A stretch of DNA of 64,000 nt from the NCBI RefSeq assembly GCF_003315345.1, contig NZ_QNRO01000009.1:79473-143472 (forward strand), written 5' to 3'. This stretch comes from Marinobacter pelagius. Lineage in GTDB: Bacteria; Pseudomonadota; Gammaproteobacteria; Pseudomonadales; Oleiphilaceae. Each line of letters opens with the position of its first letter. Position 1 is the stretch's first letter. The notes under the pieces are model-generated. The model was not told the origin of the DNA. It saw only the letters and a program-made list of their open reading frames with translations, and made no database searches. Position numbers and translations under genes: made by a program. Below are positions 63,337-64,000 of this stretch, piece by piece.

Positions 63337-63906
63337 ATGCGTCTAACGCGATCTTTTTCGATTTTTCTGGCCCTGACCCTGGTGCCGGTGCTGGCGTGGG
63401 CAGATATCAACCCCGGTCTGTACCAGGAGTATCAGGAATTGCTGACCAAGTACCTTACCGAGCAAACCCTGCCTGGTAACGGCCTGGTTTCTGCTTTCGA
63501 CTATGACGCCGCTATGGCGGATGACGAGCTGGCAAAGACGCTGGTCAGCCAGCGCCAAGCATTGGAGCAGTTCGATCCGGAGACCCTGGAAGGGCGTGAG
63601 GAGTCCGTGGCGTTCTGGGTCAACGCCTACAATTTTTTCATGCTTGCCCAGATCCTTACCGAAAGGCCGGATGGCGAGCTGATCTCGTCGGTCTGGGATT
63701 ACGGTGGGCGGCTGAATCCGTTCGTCGACAGCATCTTTGAGCGGAAAAAGTTTGTGGTTGGCTGTAAGCGTTTGTCGCTGGATGGTATCGAGAAGGGGAT
63801 TTTGCTCGGTAAGGAATATCAGTCCCGGGGATGGAAGGACGCCCGTGTCCATTTTGTGGTGAATTGCGCCTCGGTTGGTTGTCCACCTCTGCGGAAACAG
63901 ATTTAG
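63337..63906 (+). pseudogene. DUF547 protein, 3'-truncated
   Basis: About 189 residues. Signal peptide MRLTRSFSIFLALTLVPVLAWA; DUF547 core VAFWVNAYNFFMLAQIL, FERKKFVVGCKRLSLDGIEKGIL, VHFVVNCASVGCPPLR. The family normally continues for another 60-80 residues after the CPPLR block, but here a TAG follows at KQI and no other frame restores homology. The downstream ~95 bp are AT-rich, so the gene has probably been cut by an insertion or recombination at about 63,900. ATG 63337 follows GAGGAG. Confidence 0.6.
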
Positions 63907-64000
63907 GGTATCCGGAATTTCTGGTTGATAAAATGCCAAAGATGTAAAGAAGAAAATCTTTCTCAGCGGATTATCTGATTGATCCTCTTCAGCCTACTCT

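Overview
The window is a 64 kb stretch of a GC-rich gammaproteobacterial chromosome. Gene content fits a marine Marinobacter-like or closely related pseudomonad-type organism: monomeric NADP isocitrate dehydrogenase, an OprI-like Lpp lipoprotein, a DUF6746 protein, an ectoine synthase, TRAP transport, and Na+/H+ and K+/H+ antiporters. This assignment is an inference from gene content, not from a marker gene. No prophage, CRISPR array, insertion sequence or complete defence system was seen. There is one tRNA (Gly, anticodon CCC) and one clear riboswitch (yybP-ykoY, Mn2+).

Layout. 1-10.6 kb: the 3' part of hrpB; an eIF2B-like protein; an ATP-grasp protein; an ornithine/lysine decarboxylase behind a strikingly structured leader (two hairpins, the second a perfect intrinsic terminator, and an 11-codon basic mini-ORF); an ectoine synthase gene without ectA/ectB, paired with an MFS transporter; and a GTPase (DUF3482)/membrane protein (DUF2868) pair. 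10.6-14.7 kb: a methyltransferase - mddA-like - esterase operon, divergent from a GlxA/AraC regulator.

14.7-23.9 kb: a 3-hydroxybutyrate/acetoacetate utilisation island. It holds a decayed 3-hydroxybutyrate-oligomer hydrolase, a sigma-54 enhancer-binding protein, a TRAP transporter (dctPQM), a 3-hydroxybutyrate dehydrogenase and an acetoacetyl-CoA synthetase. A -24/-12 promoter lies upstream of dctP. Three 16-bp boxes lie upstream of that promoter and a fourth lies in front of the regulator, which makes a complete readable sigma-54 circuit.

24-38 kb: monomeric icd, an antiporter-ybaK pair, a diguanylate cyclase, a beta-lactamase-fold esterase, small unknown proteins, and a 1205-aa hybrid histidine kinase (7TMR-DISM, PAS, HK, two receivers, HPt) followed by a small membrane protein and a CheY-like receiver. 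A roughly 500-bp gap at 38.0-38.5 kb holds a strong small-RNA candidate.

38.5-49 kb: a DEDDh exonuclease, queC-queE, an AraC regulator, an alpha/beta hydrolase, an ExeM/NucH-type secreted nuclease beside a WYL regulator of the BrxR/CapW type, and MFS pumps, one of them coupled to a MarR regulator. 49-57.9 kb: a riboswitch-controlled Mn exporter (GDT1/MneA family), an envelope cluster (L,D-transpeptidase, nfeD, slipin, lpp, second L,D-transpeptidase), a K+/H+ antiporter, tRNA-Gly and ndh. 58-64 kb: a LOG-family protein, ankyrin and PEBP proteins, a metallophosphoesterase, a TetR-AhpD-like divergent pair with three operator copies, a TVP38 membrane protein, and a DUF547 gene cut short next to AT-rich DNA at the right edge.
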